A program made the position numbers and the translations under genes. Source: an uncultured Acidobacteriota bacterium (lineage in GTDB: Bacteria; Acidobacteriota; Terriglobia; Terriglobales; Acidobacteriaceae). Taken from it: 64,000 bases of DNA. Numbering within the stretch: the stretch's first letter is position 1; every line of letters begins with the position of its first letter. The stretch covers positions 62,001-126,000 of the forward strand of contig CAIQPK010000092.1 in assembly GCA_903873705.1 (NCBI GenBank). Direction: 5' to 3'. Below, in pieces: positions 17,286-25,799 of this stretch. The notes under the pieces were generated by a model, which worked only from the letters and a program-made list of their open reading frames with translations, had not been told where the DNA came from and did not search any database.

Positions 17286-19199
17286 CTACTTTTGAGGCGG
17301 CGTAGCAGGCGGGGTTGCTGTGCCGTCTGCGGGGGCGGTGGCCGGGGGAATGGCGGTGCCGCCCAGCGTCGGATTGACCGTGGGAGCGACGGGCTGGGAA
17401 ACATCAACGGGCTGTGTCGGCTTCTGCTGCAGACGTTCCTTGGGGGCGCCCTTTTCGCGCTTGGGCTTTGGCTTCTTCTTTGCCGTGTCGCCATTCAGGC
17501 CGAGCGGTGCTGCCTGGGTCTGTTCGGCGGCTTTCTCGTCTGCGCTGGCAGCCACGGGGCGTGCCTGAATGTGCTGGCTGGCTTTGAGCGCCTTATCCTT
17601 GGCGCGGGCCAGTTCCACATCGGCCTGGCGGGCGGTGTAGCGGGTCTTCTTGCGGGGACCTTCCTGGGGCGCGAGCGGATCGGCACTGTTGCTGGCGACA
17701 TCGACGCCAGTTCCTGTGCTGATCGAGGTCTGCTCGCCTGGAGCGGCCATGGCAACGCCGGGGGCCTGTCCGCCCAACTTCTGGTCGGCGCCGGTCTGCA
17801 CGGTCTCAACCGGTGCGGTTGGGAGAGCGTTGCGCGGAGCCTGACCAAATCGGATCTTTTCTTTGCGGACCTTCTTGACCTTCTTCGGACGTTCAGCGAC
17901 ATTGACCTTACCGCCCGACTTGGCGGCGGCCTTGGCGGCGGCCTTGGCGGCGGCACGCTCTGCGGCCTTCTCGCGCGCTTCCGCGAGCTTGGCTTGCGCG
18001 GCAGCATCGTGTTCGGCTTCAGCACGCCGTTTGGCTTCGGTCTTCTTCTTCACCTTGGGCGCGGTATAGGTGGTGAAAGCGATGTCCTGCGCGGCGGTCT
18101 TGTGTGGCGAACCGGTATCGACGAAGCCGGGCTTGATGTCGACATAGGCTTCTTCGCGCGCCTTGGTGAGGTAAGCGCGCAACGCCGGCTGCAAGTTGTC
18201 GAGGTAGATGGCCTCCTGAACCTGGGGCTCAACCGCGCTGAGCGGGGGAACCCCGGCGGGGGTGTGGGTGTCGACCTTCAGGATCACGAAACCCTGGCGG
18301 GTGCGAATCGGAGCGGTCATACCGCCGGCGGGAAGGGCGAAGGTCGCGTCTTCCAACACCTGGCCGAGAGCGCCACGTTTGAAGTCGCCGAGATCGCCTC
18401 CGCGGCTCGCGCTGCTGTCGCCGGAGTATTGCCGGGCGGCATCGGCGAAGGCCGTTCCGGCCTTGAGCTTAGCGGCAACCTCTTCGGCCCTGGCCTGCGC
18501 CTGGGCTACGGCAGCGTCGGGAGCGTTGTCGGCGGTGGGGATCAAAATTTCGCTCAAGTGAATGGATTCGGGCTGTTCGAAGTCCTTCTTGTGAGCGTCG
18601 TAGTAGGTCTGCTCCTGGGCGCGGGTCATCTGAACGCGGCGGCCCACGTCGTCACGGACCACCTGCTGGGTGATGATGCTGTTGCGGATGTTGGCCTTGA
18701 AGTCCTCAAAGCTGACACCCTGCTGAGCAGCGGCCTTTTCCAGGGCCTCCATCGAATCCATGTGGTTCTGCTTGCGAATATCGTCGAGGCGGCGCATGGT
18801 TTCGGCGTCGCCGTTGATGCCCATTTCCTTGCCCTTGGAGAGCAGGAGCTGCTGGTCGATCAGGTCGCGGAGCAAGTCACGCTGACGCTGCTCGAGGGCA
18901 TCGGCAGCCATGCCGGCCTGCTGGGCTTCCTGGAGCAACTGGATTTCGCTGCGCTCGAGGTCAGACCGGGTGATGATCTGGTCGTTAATGCGCACGATGA
19001 CGTCTTCGACGACCTCGCCGTTGGGCGTGATGGCCGGGGGCGTGGGGAGCTCCGGCAGGCGAAGCTGGGGAGCATTGGGCGTCATATTGCCGGCAGCCGG
19101 CGTTGGGAAACGCGACTGGGCCTGGGCAACGGTGCCGGAAGCAGCGGTCGCGGCCAGGAGCGCCGCGGCGTAGAGGTGATGTGTGTACTTCAGGGTCAT
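17286..19199 (-). CDS. SurA/PpiC-type periplasmic peptidyl-prolyl isomerase with long C-terminal tail
   Basis: 637 residues with a signal peptide (ends near GTVAQAQ). A SurA-like N-terminal chaperone region (about 65-200, VIVRINDQIITRSDLERSE) is followed by one parvulin domain (about 211-312, from HLSEILIPT to GFVILKVDTH). Role inferred from family: folding of outer-membrane proteins. After about residue 362 comes a 275-residue low-complexity tail rich in Lys, Ala and Pro, with AKAAAKAAAK runs and KKKPKPKREK. Such a tail is unusual for SurA. ATG 19199 is preferred over 19268 because GAAGGA lies just upstream and the signal peptide then starts properly. First gene of the leftward aroC-def-fmt-rsmB group. 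Confidence 0.87.
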   Translation of the reverse strand: MTLKYTHHLYAAALLAATAASGTVAQAQSRFPTPAAGNMTPNAPQLRLPELPTPPAITPNGEVVEDVIVRINDQIITRSDLERSEIQLLQEAQQAGMAADALEQRQRDLLRDLIDQQLLLSKGKEMGINGDAETMRRLDDIRKQNHMDSMEALEKAAAQQGVSFEDFKANIRNSIITQQVVRDDVGRRVQMTRAQEQTYYDAHKKDFEQPESIHLSEILIPTADNAPDAAVAQAQARAEEVAAKLKAGTAFADAARQYSGDSSASRGGDLGDFKRGALGQVLEDATFALPAGGMTAPIRTRQGFVILKVDTHTPAGVPPLSAVEPQVQEAIYLDNLQPALRAYLTKAREEAYVDIKPGFVDTGSPHKTAAQDIAFTTYTAPKVKKKTEAKRRAEAEHDAAAQAKLAEAREKAAERAAAKAAAKAAAKSGGKVNVAERPKKVKKVRKEKIRFGQAPRNALPTAPVETVQTGADQKLGGQAPGVAMAAPGEQTSISTGTGVDVASNSADPLAPQEGPRKKTRYTARQADVELARAKDKALKASQHIQARPVAASADEKAAEQTQAAPLGLNGDTAKKKPKPKREKGAPKERLQQKPTQPVDVSQPVAPTVNPTLGGTAIPPATAPADGTATPPATPPQK

Positions 19200-19267
19200 C
19201 CGTTCCTTCATCCGCCGCTGCCTGCGCAGGGGGGCGGTTTCCGCGTGTACTTTTCCGCTCTTGCACA

Positions 19268-19273
19268 TTTATA
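19268..19273 (-). promoter_or_regulatory. Candidate -10 element for the SurA-like gene
   Basis: TATAAA reading leftwards, about 70 nt upstream of the chosen start at 19199, in the gap between two divergent genes. No convincing -35 hexamer is seen 16-18 nt further upstream, so this is tentative. Confidence 0.35.
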
Positions 19274-19462
19274 GACGGCACAAAATGGCGGAGGTGATTC
19301 GCTCTCACCATTCTACCTGTGGAAGTGCTGTGAGTGACAGCCTTACCGGTCAGGACTTACGGCTGGCACGACCCTTTACCGGGGTTGGAAGGGTGGCTGG
19401 GCCATTCGTCACAATGTTGGCGGAATGGGCCGAAATGGGGACAGCGGGGGCTAACCTCAAGC

Positions 19463-19471
19463 TGCTATACT
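19463..19471 (+). promoter_or_regulatory. Extended -10 promoter for the C-terminal processing protease
   Basis: TGCTATACT fits an extended -10 (TGnTATACT) with the TATACT hexamer at 19466-19471. Predicted transcription start is near 19478, about 64 nt before the ATG at 19542. It also argues against the GTG at 19485 as start. No good -35 is visible, as is common for extended -10 promoters. Confidence 0.5.
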
Positions 19472-19541
19472 CCGTCCAACCGGGGTGAATTCCACTCCGA
19501 AGCGCAGTTTTGCGCGCTTTTCCAAAGGTCGGCAAACTTCT

Positions 19542-21146
19542 ATGGTCAACCGCACTCGACGCGCCCTCTTCTCCGCCACCTTGTTTTTGACGACCTGCGC
19601 GATCGCGGGATCGTTCTATGGCGGCAAGGTTTCGGCGCAGTCCTCTTCGCAGGAATCCTCGACGCGGGACTCGCTCCGCTCATTTGACGATATCTTCGGG
19701 ATCGTCGAGCAGAATTACGCTGACAAGCTGGACACCGACAAGACGGACAAGGCCATCTACGACGGCGCCATCCCGGGCATGCTGCATGTGCTTGACCCGC
19801 ACTCGAATTTTTATGACGCCAAGGCCTTCGCCCAGATGCGGGAAGACCAGCACGGCAAGTACTACGGCGTGGGAATGCAGATTCAGCCGCAGGGCACCAA
19901 GATCGTGGTGCTTGCACCGTTTGAGGGTACGCCTTCCTATAAGGCCGGCATTCGGCCGGGCGACGTGATCCTGGCCGTCGATGGCAAGTCCACCGAGAAC
20001 CTTGACTCCACCGCCGTCGCTTCGATGCTGAAGGGTCCCCGCGGCACGCATGTGGCCATCACCATGGGCCGTGAAGGCTCGGAAAAGCCGCTGCAGTTTG
20101 ACCTGGTGCGCGATGAAATTCCCCGCTACTCGGTGGACATGGCCTTCCTGATCAAGCCGGGCATCGGGTACATCCACGTTACGCAGTTTATGGAGACCAC
20201 TTCGCATGAAGTGGGCGAGGCGCTGGAGAAGTTTGGCGATATCCAGGGGCTGCTGATCGACCTGCGCGGCAACCCGGGGGGCCTGCTGAATGAGGCCGTC
20301 AACATGTCAGATAAATTCCTGCAGCGCGGGCAGATCGTCGTCTCGCAGCACGGCCGCGCCTTCCCCGACCAGGTGTATCGCGCTCCGCGCGGGTCGGATG
20401 CGAAGTACCCAATCGTTGTGCTGGTGAATCGCAATACGGCTTCGGCAGCGGAGATCGTTTCCGGTGCCCTGCAGGACCATGACCGCGCGCTGATCGTTGG
20501 CGAAACGACCTTCGGCAAGGGACTGGTGCAGACGGTGTTCCCGATTGCCGACAGCACGATGGGACTCGCCCTGACGACGTTCCACTACTACACGCCTTCC
20601 GGCCGGCTGATCCAGCGCAACTACAACAACGTTTCTCTGTACGACTACTATTACGTGCGCGACAGCGCGACGGCACCCAAGGACAACAGCAACCGCGAGG
20701 TGAAGCTGACGGACTCCGGTCGCACGGTCTATGGCGGCGGCGGCATTACGCCAGATGAGAAGATCGACAACCTGAAGGCCAACCACCTGCAGGATGTGCT
20801 TCTGCAGCACTACGCGTTCTTCAACTTCTCCAAGCACTATCTTGCGACGCACACGGTCGAGAAGGACCTGCAGGTTGATGAGTCTCTGCTGCAACAGTTC
20901 CGGGAGTTCCTGAAGACGGAGAAGGTTGACTATACGGACGGGGATTTTTCGTCGAACATCGACTGGATCAAGGCCAGCATCAAGAGCGAACTCTTCACGT
21001 CGCAGTTCGGTCAAAACGAAGGCCTGAAGGTGCGTGCGCAATGGGATCCTCAGATCAACAAGGCCCTCACCTTTATGCCCGAAGCCCAGGCGCTTGAAAA
21101 TCACACGCTTCCTTCACAGCAGAAGACACAGACCGCTGCGCGGTAA
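19542..21146 (+). CDS. C-terminal processing peptidase (S41, CtpA/Prc type) with PDZ domain
   Basis: 534 residues. N-terminal signal/anchor, then a PDZ domain (about 90-180, with YKAGIRPGDVILAVDGKS) and the S41 catalytic core. The catalytic Ser is in NRNTASAAEIVSGAL and the Lys in GETTFGKGLVQTV; LRGNPGGLL is the usual conserved strand. Such enzymes trim or degrade envelope proteins from the C-terminus and can process peptidoglycan hydrolases. ATG 19542 is chosen because the frame upstream would lie in or before the predicted transcript start. It is divergent from the SurA-like gene, so two envelope quality-control genes share a control region. A clear terminator follows. Confidence 0.93.
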   Translation: MVNRTRRALFSATLFLTTCAIAGSFYGGKVSAQSSSQESSTRDSLRSFDDIFGIVEQNYADKLDTDKTDKAIYDGAIPGMLHVLDPHSNFYDAKAFAQMREDQHGKYYGVGMQIQPQGTKIVVLAPFEGTPSYKAGIRPGDVILAVDGKSTENLDSTAVASMLKGPRGTHVAITMGREGSEKPLQFDLVRDEIPRYSVDMAFLIKPGIGYIHVTQFMETTSHEVGEALEKFGDIQGLLIDLRGNPGGLLNEAVNMSDKFLQRGQIVVSQHGRAFPDQVYRAPRGSDAKYPIVVLVNRNTASAAEIVSGALQDHDRALIVGETTFGKGLVQTVFPIADSTMGLALTTFHYYTPSGRLIQRNYNNVSLYDYYYVRDSATAPKDNSNREVKLTDSGRTVYGGGGITPDEKIDNLKANHLQDVLLQHYAFFNFSKHYLATHTVEKDLQVDESLLQQFREFLKTEKVDYTDGDFSSNIDWIKASIKSELFTSQFGQNEGLKVRAQWDPQINKALTFMPEAQALENHTLPSQQKTQTAAR

Positions 21147-21160
21147 TGCACGGTGCTTTG

Positions 21161-21187
21161 AAAAGCCGCCTGCGGGCGGCTTTTTTG
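21161..21187 (+). terminator. Rho-independent terminator after the S41 peptidase gene
   Basis: GCCGCC-TGCG-GGCGGC hairpin preceded by AAAA and followed by TTTTTT, starting 15 nt after the stop codon. Confidence 0.9.
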
Positions 21188-21289
21188 TTGCGCCGGGCAA
21201 CTCGGCGGGGTATGCCAAAGATAAGTCGATATTTAGATGGGCTGACTCTCCGCCAGGCATCCAACTGGCTGATGTTGAACGGAGAGATC

Positions 21290-21631
21290 ATGAAAGCAAA
21301 ATGGATTGTCGCTGCTATTACGACAGCATCGTTCGCTGTACCCGCTTTTAGCCAGATCGGCATTTACATCGGCCGCACTCCGCCGCGCCCGCGTTACGAG
21401 GTGCGTCCGGTTGCTCCGGGCGAAGGTTACGTGTGGACCGATGGCTACTGGAATAACCAGGGCGGCCGGTACGTATGGGTCGGCGGGCGCTGGCAGCAAC
21501 CGCCTTTTGCGGGTGCGTACTATACCCTTCCGCACTATGACCGCTATCAGCAGGGTTGGCGTATGCACGAAGGCCATTGGGACCACGAAGATCACGGCGA
21601 TCACCATGATGACCACGACGGTCATCGGTAG
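21290..21631 (+). CDS. Small exported protein with YXWXXGXW-type repeats and His/Asp-rich tail
   Basis: 113 residues with a signal peptide (to about residue 22, SFAVPAFSQ). The mature part has aromatic repeats GYVWTDGYW and RYVWVGGRW of the YXWXXGXW family found in many acidobacterial and proteobacterial exported proteins. The C-terminus is strikingly acidic/His-rich (HEDHGDHHDDHDGHR), which could bind metal; that is inference. GGAGAG lies 5 nt before ATG 21290, ruling out the longer frame from 21146. Function unknown. It is flanked by terminators on both sides, so it is probably monocistronic. Confidence 0.8.
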   Translation: MKAKWIVAAITTASFAVPAFSQIGIYIGRTPPRPRYEVRPVAPGEGYVWTDGYWNNQGGRYVWVGGRWQQPPFAGAYYTLPHYDRYQQGWRMHEGHWDHEDHGDHHDDHDGHR

Positions 21632-21663
21632 ATCCTCTCCGACGATCTAACCAGAACTAAGAA

Positions 21664-21700
21664 AAGAGCCGCGCCTAAACAGCGCGGCTCTTCACTTTTT
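21664..21700. terminator. Hairpin terminator between convergent genes
   Basis: Perfect 11-bp stem AAGAGCCGCGC / GCGCGGCTCTT with a 7-nt loop, followed rightwards by CAC and TTTTT. Leftwards it is followed by CTTAGTTC, so it mainly serves the exported-protein gene, with possible use for the small membrane protein on the other strand. Confidence 0.8.
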
Positions 21701-21711
21701 ATCAGGATAGG

Positions 21712-21987
21712 CTAACGCAAATCTCTTCGCTCCATACGCTCGGCTTTGCCCCACATGGCGACGCCAAATGACCAACCGGCAATTGGCCATACGATCAAAC
21801 CGATAACGACCGAAGCAAAGTCCACGGGCGAGTGGTGGAAGAGAGGCTTTGCGAATGTCATGATCGTGAACATCGCTCCCCCGAAGAAGAGAACTGAACG
21901 CAAGACGTATCTCGTCCTACCCACATTGAGGACTTGCCGATAAAAGCGCCGCTCAGCATTTGTCAAAGGTAGGGTACGAAACCACAT
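21712..21987 (-). CDS. Small membrane protein of unknown function
   Basis: 91 residues with two predicted membrane helices (about 30-48, VLFFGGAMFTIMTFA, and 55-78, FASVVIGLIVWPIAGWSFGVAMW) and basic ends. No family recognised. The open frame extends back to 22107, but the extra 40 codons are the tRNA-Gly gene read as protein, so ATG 21987 is the only sensible start. It may be co-transcribed with the tRNA, which ends 39 nt upstream. Confidence 0.55.
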   Translation of the reverse strand: MWFRTLPLTNAERRFYRQVLNVGRTRYVLRSVLFFGGAMFTIMTFAKPLFHHSPVDFASVVIGLIVWPIAGWSFGVAMWGKAERMERRDLR

Positions 21988-22025
21988 GTTCGAAGCCTCT
22001 GCTCGAAACGGAGCGCCGGAAGTTC

Positions 22026-22100
22026 TGGAGCGGGAGACCGGGATCGAACCGGCGACATTCAGCTTGGGAAGCTGACGTTCTGCCACTGAACTACTCCCGC
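22026..22100 (-). tRNA. tRNA-Gly (anticodon CCC), CCA encoded
   Basis: Reading leftwards from 22100: acceptor GCGGGAG pairs with CTCCCGC. The anticodon stem TCAGC/GCTGA encloses loop TTCCCAA, giving anticodon CCC. The T-arm has GGTTCGATCCC. Discriminator base T is followed by an encoded CCA (22028-22026). Confidence 0.95.
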
Positions 22101-22163
22101 TTCGCAAGCTGGATTATAAACTTTTCTCCCGGGCGATACATCCGCCGCAATCATAATAGGACG

Positions 22164-22859
22164 ATGCGTTTCGAGGCAGAAGATCGGGTGTTCGTTCTGA
22201 CCGGCGCTGGCGTATCCGCGGCGAGCGGGTTGGCGACGTTTCGTGGATCGGGCGGATTGTGGAACGGGCATCGTGTGGAGGATGTGGCGACACCGGAGGC
22301 GTGGGAAGCGGATCCGGGGCTGGTGTGGCGGTTCTACTCGATGCGCCGAAGAGATGCGCTTGCGGCCCAGCCGAATGCCGCTCATGTGGCGCTGGCGGAG
22401 TTGGAGAAGCAGATGGGCGACCGCTTCTACCTTTGCACTCAGAATGTCGACGATCTGCACGAGCGGGCCGGATCAGAGCGCGTCCACCACATGCACGGCA
22501 CGCTGTTTGAATCGCGCTGCGTGTGGTGCGAAAAGCCGTTTGCGGATCGAGCATTTTACGAGGACGGTGCTGCGCTGCCGGTTTGTGCGGAGTGTGGACG
22601 GGCTGTGCGTCCGCACATCGTATGGTTTGGAGAAGTGCCGCTGGACTTGAACAGCATCTTCCGTGAGCTTGAAAGGGCGACGGTGCTGCTGGTAGCGGGC
22701 ACTTCGGGTTCGGTCTATCCGGCAGCAGGATTTGTGGATGTGGCGCATCGGCGCGGCATTGAGACGATCTACGTGGGGCCTGAAGAGCCGCTGAATGCGC
22801 GCGCGTTCAGCGAGATACTGCTGGGACCTGCGACAGAAGTGCTGCCTACGCTGCTTTAG
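22164..22859 (+). CDS. cobB: NAD-dependent protein deacylase, sirtuin family (CobB-like)
   Basis: 231 residues. Removes acyl groups from lysines using NAD. Sirtuin motifs: TGAGVSAASGLATFRG (NAD site), TQNVDDLHERAG and the catalytic His in MHGTLFESRC. The structural zinc cysteines are paired in CVWC and CAEC, then VRPHIVWFGE. The start at 22164 follows AGGAC; the frame upstream crosses the tRNA region. Its 3' end overlaps the convergent tag gene by 14 nt. Confidence 0.94.
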   Translation: MRFEAEDRVFVLTGAGVSAASGLATFRGSGGLWNGHRVEDVATPEAWEADPGLVWRFYSMRRRDALAAQPNAAHVALAELEKQMGDRFYLCTQNVDDLHERAGSERVHHMHGTLFESRCVWCEKPFADRAFYEDGAALPVCAECGRAVRPHIVWFGEVPLDLNSIFRELERATVLLVAGTSGSVYPAAGFVDVAHRRGIETIYVGPEEPLNARAFSEILLGPATEVLPTLL

Positions 22860-23430
22860 CTTTCTTCGCGACAGCCTTGCGGCGGAAGCAGGTTTCTCTG
22901 TGGTCGTTGACGATGCCCGCGGCCTGCATGAAGGCGTAGACGATCACCGGGCCGACGAACTTGAAGCCGCGCTGCTTGAGTTCCCTGGACATTTTTGCGG
23001 AGAGTTCGGTTTCAGCCGGGACTGGGCCGGAGTTCTGGATGGGTTTGTTGCCGGCGATGTTCCAGACAAAGTCCGCGAAGTCTTCACCGTCCTTCTTCAT
23101 CTGCATGTAGATTCGCGCGCCGTTGATGGTGGCCTCGATTTTTGCGCGGGAGCGGATGATGCGAGGGTCCTGAAGCAGACGCAGAATGTCGGCCTCAGTC
23201 ATGCGTGCGACCTTGGCGGGATCAAAGCCCTTGAACGCTGCCTGGAATGCTTCGCGCTTGCGCAGGACGACCAGCCAGGAGAGTCCGGCCTGGAAACCTT
23301 CGAGCATCAGGAGTTCCCAGAGCTCGCGGCTGTCATGCTCCGGGACGCCCCACTCTTCGTCGTGATACGCCTGCATCAGCGGATCGCTGCCTGCCCACTT
23401 GCAGCGCTCTACCGCTTTCGCTGCACTCAT
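22846..23430 (-). CDS. tag: DNA-3-methyladenine glycosylase I
   Basis: 194 residues. Base-excision repair enzyme for 3-methyladenine. Family sequence throughout: [22 protein letters not shown] at the N-terminus (with zinc ligands Cys and His), [17 protein letters not shown], and the C-terminal zinc pair in [11 protein letters not shown] short Lys/Ala tail follows. The start overlaps the tdh stop by 4 nt, so it is probably translated with tdh. Confidence 0.95.
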   Translation of the reverse strand: MSAAKAVERCKWAGSDPLMQAYHDEEWGVPEHDSRELWELLMLEGFQAGLSWLVVLRKREAFQAAFKGFDPAKVARMTEADILRLLQDPRIIRSRAKIEATINGARIYMQMKKDGEDFADFVWNIAGNKPIQNSGPVPAETELSAKMSRELKQRGFKFVGPVIVYAFMQAAGIVNDHRETCFRRKAVAKKAKAA

Positions 23431-24461
23431 ATCAAGCTGGTCCAGTCGAGCACAACCTTGCCGGTCTGGCCGGAGATCATGGCGTCGAAGCCCTGCTGGA
23501 ACTCGCTGAAGGGGAACCGGTGCGTGATGACGGGCTCAATGTTGACGCCGGATTCGAGCATGACCGACATCTGGTACCAAGTCTCGTACATCTCGCGGCC
23601 GTAGATGCCTTTGATGGTGATCATGTTGAAGATCACCTGCCGCCAATCCATCAACGCTTCCTTGGCGGGGATGCCGAGGATGGCGATCTTGCCGCCGTGG
23701 CTCATGTTGGCGATCATGTCGCGCAGGGCGATGGGGTTGCCGGACATTTCGAGGCCGACGTCGAAGCCTTCGAGCATGCCGAGCTGCTTCTGGACGTCTG
23801 CGATGGGGGTTTGGGTAGGATCGACCGCGAGGGTCGCGCCCATCTTACGGGCGAGATCGAGGCGATAGGGGTTCATGTCGGTGACGACGATATGCCTTGC
23901 GCCAGCGTGGCGGACGACGGGAATCGCCATGATGCCGATGGGGCCGGCGCCGGTGATGAGCACGTCTTCCCCGAGCACCGGAAAGGAGAGCGCGGTGTGG
24001 ACGGCGTTGCCAAAGGGATCGAAGATCGCGGCGACTTCCTGGTTGATCTTCGGGTCGTGACGCCAGATGTTGGTCATGGGGAGGGAGATGTATTCCGCAA
24101 ACGCTCCCGGGCGATTGACGCCGACGCCGAGCGTGTGGGCGCAGAGGTGGCGGCGGCCGGCGAGGCAGTTGCGGCAACGTACGCAGACAACGTGGCCTTC
24201 GCCGCTAACGATATCGCCGACGTAAAAGTCGCTGACGTTGGAGCCGACGGCGACGATCTCGCCGACGAACTCGAGACCGATGGCCATGGGTACGGGGATG
24301 GTCTTCTGGGCCCACTCGTCCCACTGGAAGATGTGGACGTCGGTGCCGCAGATGCCGGTGTAACGAACGCGGATGAGCACGTCGTTGATACCGATGGTGG
24401 GCTCAGGAATGTCCTCGAGCCAGAGGCCTTTCTCTGCACGGCTCTTTACGAGTGCCTTCAT
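23427..24461 (-). CDS. tdh: L-threonine 3-dehydrogenase
   Basis: 344 residues. Zinc-dependent medium-chain dehydrogenase oxidising L-threonine to 2-amino-3-ketobutyrate with NAD. The catalytic-zinc segment is [15 protein letters not shown], the structural-zinc cysteines are in [15 protein letters not shown], and the NAD loop is [11 protein letters not shown]. The sequence [36 protein letters not shown] is characteristic of Tdh. No kbl gene is adjacent. It lies downstream of the alanine aminotransferase gene on the same strand and overlaps tag. Confidence 0.94.
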   Translation of the reverse strand: MKALVKSRAEKGLWLEDIPEPTIGINDVLIRVRYTGICGTDVHIFQWDEWAQKTIPVPMAIGLEFVGEIVAVGSNVSDFYVGDIVSGEGHVVCVRCRNCLAGRRHLCAHTLGVGVNRPGAFAEYISLPMTNIWRHDPKINQEVAAIFDPFGNAVHTALSFPVLGEDVLITGAGPIGIMAIPVVRHAGARHIVVTDMNPYRLDLARKMGATLAVDPTQTPIADVQKQLGMLEGFDVGLEMSGNPIALRDMIANMSHGGKIAILGIPAKEALMDWRQVIFNMITIKGIYGREMYETWYQMSVMLESGVNIEPVITHRFPFSEFQQGFDAMISGQTGKVVLDWTSLI

Positions 24462-24490
24462 GTTTTGCTCCTCGATCTGCGGCCAAGGCG

Positions 24491-25672
24491 TTAGCCGGCC
24501 TTGAACATCTGTTTGATTCCGCGCAGGGCCTGGCGGGTTCGCTCTTCGTTCTCAATCAGCGAGAAGCGCACGTGGCCGTCGCCCTGGTCGCCGAAACCGA
24601 CGCCGGGGCTGACTGCCACCTTCGCGTCGAGCAACAGCTTTTTGGAAAACTCGATCGAGCCCATGTGGCGGAAATGCTCCGGAATACGTGCCCACGCGAA
24701 CATCGTCGCCTTCGGGAGGTCGACTGGCCAGCCGAGCTTGTTGAGGCCGGGGACCAGCACATCGCGACGCGTCTTGTAGATGGCGGTGATGTCAGCGACG
24801 CAGTCCTGCGGTCCTTCGAGCGCGGCGATGGCCGCCACCTGGATGGGCGTGAAGGTGCCGTAGTCGAAGTAGCTCTTAATGCGCCCCAGCGCGTTGACCA
24901 GCCTGGGGCAGCCCACCATAAAGCCCACGCGCCAGCCGGGCATGTTGTAGCTCTTGGAGAGCGTGAAAAACTCGACGGCGATATCTTTGGCGCCGGGAAC
25001 CTGGAGGATGCTCGGAGCCTTGTAGCCGTCAAAGGTCAGGTCGGCATAGGCAAGGTCGTGCACAATGTAGATGCCGAGCTCTTTGCAGAGCGGAACAAGG
25101 CGCTCAAAGAATGAGAGGTCGACGCACGCCGCCGTTGGGTTCGCCGGGAAGTTCAAGATGAGCATCTTGGGCCGCGGTTGCATGCGCGGCAGCTCGTAAG
25201 AGAGCCTCTGCCAGAGCGACTCCTCGTCTGTGCCATCCATCGCGATGCTTTGAATCTTCGATCCGGCAATGACCGGTCCGAAGATGTGGATGGGGTAGCT
25301 TGGATTGGGCACCGCCACGGTGTCTTCATCGTCGAGCATGGCAAGACAGAGATGAGCGATTCCCTCTTTGGATCCGATGGTCACGATCGCTTCGGTCTCC
25401 TGGTTCAGGTCGACGTCGTAGCGCCGCTTGTACCAGTCGCAGATGGCCTTGCGGAGCCGCGGTATGCCCTTGGAGAGCGAGTAGCGGTGGGTGCGGGTCT
25501 TCTGGGCCGCCTCGATGAGCTTGTCGACGATGAACTTGGGCGTCGCTCCGTCGGGATTGCCCATGCCGAAGTCGATGATGTCTTCACCGCGTTTGCGTGC
25601 CGCTGCCTTCAGTTCGCCGGTGATGTTGAACACGTAAGCCGGCAGACGCGTAAGCCTTCTGAACTCTTCCAT
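24491..25672 (-). CDS. Class I/II aminotransferase, AlaC-like (glutamate-pyruvate)
   Basis: 393 residues. PLP enzyme of the AlaC/AlaT group. Recognised by the N-terminal [40 protein letters not shown], the Schiff-base lysine in [17 protein letters not shown] and the C-terminal [19 protein letters not shown]. Predicted to interconvert pyruvate and alanine with glutamate, linking carbon and nitrogen metabolism. It lies 29 nt upstream of tdh on the same strand, so a small amino-acid operon alaC-tdh-tag is likely. The specific substrate is inferred from overall similarity. Confidence 0.88.
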   Translation of the reverse strand: MEEFRRLTRLPAYVFNITGELKAAARKRGEDIIDFGMGNPDGATPKFIVDKLIEAAQKTRTHRYSLSKGIPRLRKAICDWYKRRYDVDLNQETEAIVTIGSKEGIAHLCLAMLDDEDTVAVPNPSYPIHIFGPVIAGSKIQSIAMDGTDEESLWQRLSYELPRMQPRPKMLILNFPANPTAACVDLSFFERLVPLCKELGIYIVHDLAYADLTFDGYKAPSILQVPGAKDIAVEFFTLSKSYNMPGWRVGFMVGCPRLVNALGRIKSYFDYGTFTPIQVAAIAALEGPQDCVADITAIYKTRRDVLVPGLNKLGWPVDLPKATMFAWARIPEHFRHMGSIEFSKKLLLDAKVAVSPGVGFGDQGDGHVRFSLIENEERTRQALRGIKQMFKAG

Positions 25673-25799
25673 GGTGCTCGTTATTTCCCCTGCCTTGATG
25701 GTAGCAAGGATGGTGCTGTCGAAAAGACCGAACCCTCCGAATGCCCCATTTGCCGGGATGCGTGCGCCATCTTCCGGTCGTGGCGCGGAATGCGGATCG

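Noticed and set aside
17930-17960. Short tandem repeat that could suggest a CRISPR or satellite
   Set aside because: The repeated GCGGCGGCCTTG unit encodes the AKAAAK runs of the foldase tail; there are no spacers.
17292-19274. 660-codon plus-strand open frame
   Set aside because: Exact antisense shadow of the SurA-like gene; Gly/Leu-rich without family sequence.
21988-22107. Upstream extension of the small membrane protein frame
   Set aside because: These codons are the tRNA-Gly gene translated; the tRNA fold is unambiguous.
23247-24494. 415-codon plus-strand open frame
   Set aside because: Antisense of tdh and tag; acidic, repetitive sequence typical of a high-GC shadow frame.
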